64,000 bases of DNA, taken from positions 510,171 to 574,170 of the forward strand of contig QRDG01000516.1 in the NCBI GenBank assembly GCA_012064385.1, in the 5' to 3' direction. The DNA comes from Puccinellia tenuiflora (Eukaryota > Streptophyta > Magnoliopsida > Poales > Poaceae). Shown in pieces: positions 58,799 through 64,000 of this stretch. Each line of letters begins with the position of its first letter. The stretch's first letter is position 1. The notes beneath the pieces are model-generated. The model searched no databases and was not told where the DNA came from. It worked only from the letters and a program-made list of their open reading frames with translations. The position numbers and the translations under genes were made by a program.

Positions 58799-59473
58799 GG
58801 GTTAAGTGCAATTTTGGTCCCTCAAGTGTTGCAGAAGTCTAATTATGGTCCCTCAACTCTACCCTGGTCTAAACCCGGTCCTCAAACACTTAATTAAGTC
58901 TAATTATCGTCCTCGGTAGCGGTTAAATGTTGGTTGACAGATTTTTTACTACACCATCTATTTATGTCTCTCATGCTCCCTAGCCTAGACTCCTCGACCT
59001 CCTAAGACACGTGCCGGTAAGCACCAGCTGGCTTGAGAAGGGTCTGCGTCGTCACACACCTCAGGCGTGTTGAGCATCACCTGCACCTCGTCTCGGCGGA
59101 GGTGATCGATGCAGTTGAGGGGCTTGCAGCCCTTGACGCTGATAAGCAGAGATATGTGGAGGAGGAACGAATGAATGGCAAATATAGGACGACTGGAATA
59201 ATGACGACTATGTTTTGATCTCTATTTGAACCGGCTAACGGCTAGCAGCAAAATAGAACATAGTTTCTTTCTAAGATTCCAGCTACATGGACAAGAATAA
59301 GATCAAAATAGGTTTGACTACCACTCGGTTCGTTCGAGATTCATTAAACCAATATTAAAGGACGATAATTAGACCTAATTAAGTATTTGAGGACCGGATT
59401 TAGACCAGAATAGAGTTGAGGGACCAAAGATGGACTTCTCCAACACTTGAGGGACCAAAAGTGCACTTAACCC
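58799..59473. mobile_element. Long-TIR DNA element (~125-bp inverted ends), unclassified, possibly Mutator-like
   Basis: Starts GGGTTAAGTGCAATTTTGGT and, read from the other side, GGGTTAAGTGCACTTTTGGT. The arms pair over about 125 bp, through a repeated GGTCCCTCAA phrase and TCTAATTATCGTCCT. The flanking bases do not form a clear TSD. The interior (about 59030-59220) is GC-richer and has a short frame (VSAEVIDAVEGLAALDADKQ) without recognised family, so it could be a captured gene fragment. Confidence 0.65.
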
Positions 59474-61281
59474 ATCATGCACTAACGCAAGCAACTTTGT
59501 TACCTCTACACTACTTGACGCACTTGACGTCGGCTGCCATTAGGTCTATCCAATTTGCTGCCAGCTTAAATCACTTCATTACTCACGGGACACTACCGCG
59601 CAAATGAGCTAATCGTTTGACCGTTATCCTTACATGCGGCCCCAGTACGTCAGCATTAGACGTTGTATGTACTGCGTTCGAGGATTCGAGACCGTTATTG
59701 TGTGTTATTTTTTCCAATATTGGTCTCTCCCCTCCTCTGCCCCTCCGCCGCCGAGTCATTCTAGCCACCACTCTGGCCTCCGCCGCCAAACGCCGTCGCG
59801 TGCCCTCCCAACTGAAAGCCGTATCTTAGCTTCACTGATATCATGCCCTCTCTCCTAAAATATTTCCCATGATATTTTCTCAGCATGTAAAAATATTTTG
59901 TGGGGAAGCACGTAGTGTATGTTAACTATGCTTAATTTGAAACCTTTGCACTCCGTACTAGTGACCCAGTCGTAATTTTTCCTACTAAAAATCATATGGT
60001 GTGTGCATCCAGCAATACATATATAGCACATGGTATCTGCTCTTTTCAATTTTTTGTATTGAAAACTAGAAGAAGTTCTTTAAGCAAATCATTTAATAAT
60101 TTATGATAATGATAATTTATCTGCATGTCTGAATATTTTGCGGGGAAGAATGTACTGATCTTAACTATACTTTCTTTGAAACCTTTACTCTGTACTAGTA
60201 CACTAGCGCTGTATTAATTGTTGACGCAAATGTAGCAATGTATCCAGCAAATAATGTATAGCAAGCAGGATGGTAGACACCTTTGGTTAGAATATTATTT
60301 TCAATAAAACATTCGGTTAGTTATATGAATATGATGTAAGCCTCAATTATATGGTAGACCAGTCAGGCATTCTCATACGTATGCGTATATAAGTTAGGTC
60401 AGATCGTTCCTTGTTTTAAATCTCTAGTTAATTCATTTCCGATCTGCCTCGCAATTTAAAATCAAGTTGTTGGTTCGTGAAAGAAAATTTTAATCGACGC
60501 TATCACTGTCCCTTTGCCAATAAAAAGTTATCACCGTCAGTTTCTACAAATGATGCATACATGTACCTTCACAGGTCACCACACGTCAGCGTGCTGGCAT
60601 GCAACAACTCATCAGTCATATGATTAACTCTAAGATGAATAATCGATGCTGATAATCGTTATAAGAAAAGCTTCACTTGCACGCTTTACCTATCTATCTA
60701 GCTAATCATATGCCTTATTACCAATCTCTAAAGACTAAAGTGTATTAAGAAACGAGTGCTTTACTTGCGTGTGATCGATGAACACATCGATCGCTTGGCG
60801 TGCATAGAAAAGTTCCATATGCATGCCAAGTGGGCACGTAGGGTTGATGTTACAGGTCTCAACTCGATCTCAACTTAATTACCAGCTTGTGCAACGAACA
60901 TGCTAACGATTTCTAGCTAGTTAGCTTGTAGAGTGGGAGTGCTAAGCCGCCATATTGGAGGCGTAATTTATTCCACCTCGACCGCACATTCTTCAGAGAT
61001 GCCTCGCATCAAGCCAAGTTAATTTCACCCTACTTATTACTACTAGTGTCTTAATTAGTTTCAGCACAATTTGACCCTATATATCTAGGCATCGATCTCT
61101 AGCTAGCTAATACGGAGTGATGATCGAATTCCTAACGAGATGAGGGTTGTCAAGACGTTATCACTCTCGATTGATCGATATATCTACCCATATATATATG
61201 CTTTTGGACATTTCTATTTTATATCATCTTGATGTAACTGGTTTAAAGTCTAATAAATACTCTTTTTCGAAAAAATATATA
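59474..61281. other. Intergenic sequence, nothing recognised
   Basis: AT-rich with CTAGCTAGCT and GATCGATC clusters. About 61205-61275 ends in a CTCTTTTTCGAAAAAA string that resembles a LINE 3' tail, but is too short to call. A C-rich patch at 59725-59810 has no supportable gene. Confidence 0.4.
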
Positions 61282-61405
61282 CTCCCTCCGTCCCAAAAAG
61301 GATGTCACATATTTGTCCAAATTTGAATGTATCTATATACTAAATCATGTCTAGATATATTCGAATTTGCACAAATCTATGACATCCTTTTTGGGACGGA
61401 GGAAG
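61282..61405. mobile_element. Stowaway MITE (Tc1/mariner), 124 bp, TSD TA
   Basis: Terminal inverted repeats CTCCCTCCGTCCCAAAAAGG at the left and its near complement ending GGGACGGAGGAAG at the right, with TA on both sides (61280-61281 and 61406-61407). The arms pair almost completely, with a short centre. Characteristic grass Stowaway. Confidence 0.92.
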
Positions 61406-61663
61406 TATATGGTTTCACCAATCCCGGATACTAACATTTATTCCCTCCGAAATTTGGAGCCTGATATTGATTAAAAAAATACCAGTTATATGACACAAAC
61501 ATTATATCATTAAAAACTTGTTCTGAATATAGATCCAATGGTATATTTTTCTGTTATATAAGTTATATTTCCTTATTTAATTCCAGTTTCAAGATTAGAC
61601 TCCAAATTTGAAGAGGACATGAGCACCTTACCTCCTTTCGGGAAGAAGAATACTCGATTAATT

Positions 61664-61900
61664 AAGGGCCTCTTTGAGTCAAAAGATTTGCATAGAAGTT
61701 TTGGAGGATTCAAATTCTTACATTTTTTTCTTCTGGTGTTGTTTGATTTGTAGTATTGAATCCCGTAGTATCTTTTCATAAAAACACTTTTGCACTGGAT
61801 TTCTTAGGAAATCCAATATCCACTCAAAACTATTTTATAAAATCTTTTGTTTTTCTTGTGACAAAAAAAAATCAATCCATACGAAACCTTATAGAAATGG
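61664..61900. other. Possible MITE remnant, low support
   Basis: Begins AGGGCCTCTTTGAGTCAAAA and has partly complementary AGGATT/AATCC blocks (about 61700-61815), a composition reminiscent of Tourist or hAT MITEs. I cannot define both ends or a TSD. Confidence 0.25.
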
Positions 61901-61937
61901 AGTGGGCATAACATTGCCATCCTTTGATGTTTTTTCA

Positions 61938-62322
61938 GGGAAATTCATTCATGCTCCCGAGCTCACCTGCTCCCGATTTTTTCGGGAGCAAAAAAAAATT
62001 AAAAACTTTTCAAAAAATGCAAAAAAATCATACACGTACCTAACCATGGTCCGCATCACCGTGAAAAATTTCGCACCGAAATTTCATCGCATGCGACCTG
62101 GGCGAAAATGACAAATTTCTGACAGTGAATTTCTTGTCAGAAATTTGTCATTTTCGCCAGGTCGCATACGATGAAATTTCGATGCGAAATTTTTCACGAC
62201 GATGCGGACCATGGTCAAGTACGTGCATGATTTTTTTCGCATTTTTTTGAAAAGTTTTTGATTTTTTAAATTTTTTGAAAAGCACCGGGAGCAGTGAGCC
62301 CGGGCTCACAAACGCCACTCCC
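61938..62322. mobile_element. Mutator-type MITE, copy 3 (385 bp, perfect 9-bp TSD)
   Basis: Starts GGGAAATTCATTCATGCTCC and ends AAACGCCACTCCC, flanked by GTTTTTTCA (61929-61937 and 62323-62331). Same architecture as copies 1 and 2: outer TIR, an inner hairpin GCTCCCGATTTTTTCGGGAGC near each arm, and a mirrored CATTTTCGCC block around the centre. It lies about 49 kb away from the other two copies in this window. Confidence 0.88.
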
Positions 62323-62331
62323 GTTTTTTCA

Positions 62332-63249
62332 TGTTTATAAAATCCTAGTAATCAAAGAGTCCCTTGATGTGTGTCAGCAATCTCATACTAGACGATACGC
62401 ACCGAATGGCCACACGGAATGCCTGCATGCACCGGCACCGGATACGAGTAAAATCACTGCATACTTTTCTCCGCCATTCCAGTGGCACGCGGTCTGGACC
62501 ATCCAGATCCAGTGCAAAGCTCGCCAGGTTGGGGTTAGACAAACTTCCCAGCTCTCATAGCTTGGTCCCGGAACGGTGGCAGAAGAATTCCATGGAATTG
62601 GCATGGCAGCGTACCACCAGACATGCTAGCGAGCTAGGGATGTTCCTCTTTAACGTGCGGGCGCATGTGTGCGCGAGCCGCCGTGTCGCCCGCGCGACGA
62701 GGCCGCGCGCCGGGGCGGGAACCCGAGCATCGTGCTCCTGCCGCGACGTGCCGTGCCGTTGCCGTCGCCGTATATATGTCTTTCGCCTGGGGCGGCACGA
62801 GCGGAGCTGTCTATTCCGACCGATCGACGCGGCGTCCCACTCGCATCAGGAGCCGGGAAAGCAACCAACTTTCGTGGACTCGTCGGAGACGCCGGTGCTG
62901 GCTGGCTAATATTTTTTTACCGGAACTACGGCGGGCTCTTGGAGCCAGCCTGAACTTTTTATTTAATCACAGGGTCAGATACAGGTAATACACCAAGAAT
63001 TAAGCAAGGCTGCCGTGGGGACAGAGTGACAACGATACATCTTCTACACATCGTCGGGAGACCGCCGACAGAGGTTCATCTACTCAATCGAAGACAAGAG
63101 CATCGCGTCGCTTCCATATGTAGACCAACTTCTAATCTTGCTACTCCATATATATATATATAGAGAGAGAGCAACTTCTTGAACCGTCCTAGTATAAGTT
63201 ATTGCCATGCTGTCCATTCATCTACATTATCATGGACCATGGATACCGG
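62332..63249. other. Intergenic sequence with a GC-rich patch, nothing recognised
   Basis: A GC-rich patch at 62640-62930 is open in several frames on both strands. The frames (up to 181 codons) have biased Arg/Ala/Pro composition but no domain, splice context or conserved motif, so none is called. A GT donor-like CAGGTAATAC lies near 62985. Confidence 0.4.
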
Positions 63250-63477
63250 ACGCACTCGGCTGGCTGATGACGGTCGTTTGGACTATCTTCATTTAAGGTG
63301 GCTGGCAGCTTTCTAATAGATTAAAAGATGTATAGAGGCATTTTATTTTTATTATCTTGCTGGCTTATTCATGTTGCCATGCTGTGCGATCTATGATGTA
63401 AACTTGATCTCTAAAACTCTACAATAAAAATGGTTGTGTGAATCGCTTCGGGCTGAGCCCCCTATTTCGGAAAAAAT
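63250..63477 (+). other. LINE-like 3' UTR and tail
   Basis: The stretch ends TACAATAAAAATGGTTGTGT, then a GCCCCCTATTTCGGAAAAAA-type end. This resembles the polyadenylation-signal and tail organisation of grass LINE 3' UTRs (AATAAAATGGTTGTGTGCATC type). No ORF2 part is recognised upstream, so it would be a very short truncated insertion. Confidence 0.45.
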
Positions 63478-64000
63478 ATATCTCTTCATGCTTCTACCTA
63501 GCTCAACCGGCCTTAAACCGATCATACGAAGTGCCTATATATATTGCGTAGGAATGCAGATATGTCTATGGTCTGCTACTTTGCTCTAGTCTTTGCTCGC
63601 TTATCTCGATGTGAGTGTTCAGCCGAACCAGCCGTATGCATGGATCGATCTACTAGCCCGCGATTGCACTTTGCAAAGTCGGAAACGGTTATTGATTTTT
63701 TTTGCATGGTAATACGTGTCTCATTTATAAATAAAGATCAAGTTATAAGAGACGTAAAACCGACCTTACCGAATTGAAAAGATAGGATAAATCTATGACA
63801 AACCAACGCCTATCCCTCTCCTTCGGCACCACCGTGGCAGCCAGCAAAGAGAAGCGAGACAGATGAGCTCTTCACCCGAGCACGACGCGGCTCCATCGCT
63901 GATCAGCAGCTTTTCAGACCTCCAAAATAGTTTGTCATAGAACAAACCATTTCCGCTGAAAGAATCAGACCGGGGCAGCACGACCCCGGACATGCCATCA
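63478..64000. other. Right edge, nothing firmly recognised
   Basis: On the minus strand a 66-codon frame (63793-63993) is followed by about 100 bp and then a GCAAAAAAAATC run (63693-63703), which could be the 3' end of another poly(A)-tailed retroelement or a retrogene. The supporting frame has no recognised domain and runs off towards the window edge. Confidence 0.3.

Noticed and set aside
62364..62909. 181-codon frame in a GC-rich patch
   Set aside because: Several overlapping frames are open on both strands because of base composition. There are no recognisable motifs or splice context.

Overview
The window looks like intergenic DNA from a grass nuclear genome, probably a large pooid genome such as wheat, barley or oat relatives. 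The evidence is stacked nested transposons of grass type: CACTA elements with TAGTCCCGGTT or TATGCCGACGGC subterminal repeats, a Copia element of SIRE/Maximus type, a Gypsy element of chromodomain (Tekay-like) type, L1-type LINEs, a Stowaway MITE (CTCCCTCCGTCC ends) and Mutator-type MITEs. The exact species cannot be fixed from the sequence. I find no intact host protein-coding gene and no tRNA or rRNA gene. Every long reading frame I can recognise belongs to a transposable element or a captured or decayed gene fragment.

Layout. (1) 1-9528 is the right part of a CACTA element (transposase remnant on the minus strand at 1-1191). A second, non-autonomous CACTA (1992-9297, TSD TAA) sits inside it, carrying a ~663-bp tandem array, a tRNA-like module and a gene-like cargo. 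A LINE fragment lies just outside at 9531-9930. (2) 9931-13391 is low-information DNA with a 0.2-kb direct duplication, then the first unit of a local duplication and two Mutator-type MITEs with 9-bp TSDs. (3) 13392-27374 is a three-level nest: a foldback element, split by a non-autonomous CACTA (13594-27161), split by a gag-only Copia LTR retrotransposon (15955-26570, minus strand). The second duplication unit resumes at 27375. (4) 27788-31756 holds a decayed gene relic and a LINE 3' end. (5) 31757-55431 is one Gypsy retrotransposon on the minus strand (TSD AATAT). A complete 11.46-kb CACTA (32086-43547, TSD AAC) sits in its left LTR and a solo LTR (46464-49345) interrupts its pol. (6) 55432-64000 holds a 5'-truncated LINE, a long-TIR element, a Stowaway MITE, a third Mutator-type MITE and LINE-like 3' tails.

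How the parts work together. The Gypsy gag-pol frame is continuous once the solo LTR and one TSD copy are discounted, so the element was coding-competent across that site when hit. The CACTA at 32086-43547 carries both genes expected of an autonomous element, but each is broken. Its second gene ends in an Ulp1-like cysteine protease whose H-D-Q-C residues are all still present. Two CACTA families with different ends carry collinear ~660-bp tandem repeats of the same ancestry, and the two units of the local duplication carry different foldback elements at the same target position. These are the most unusual observations in the window.
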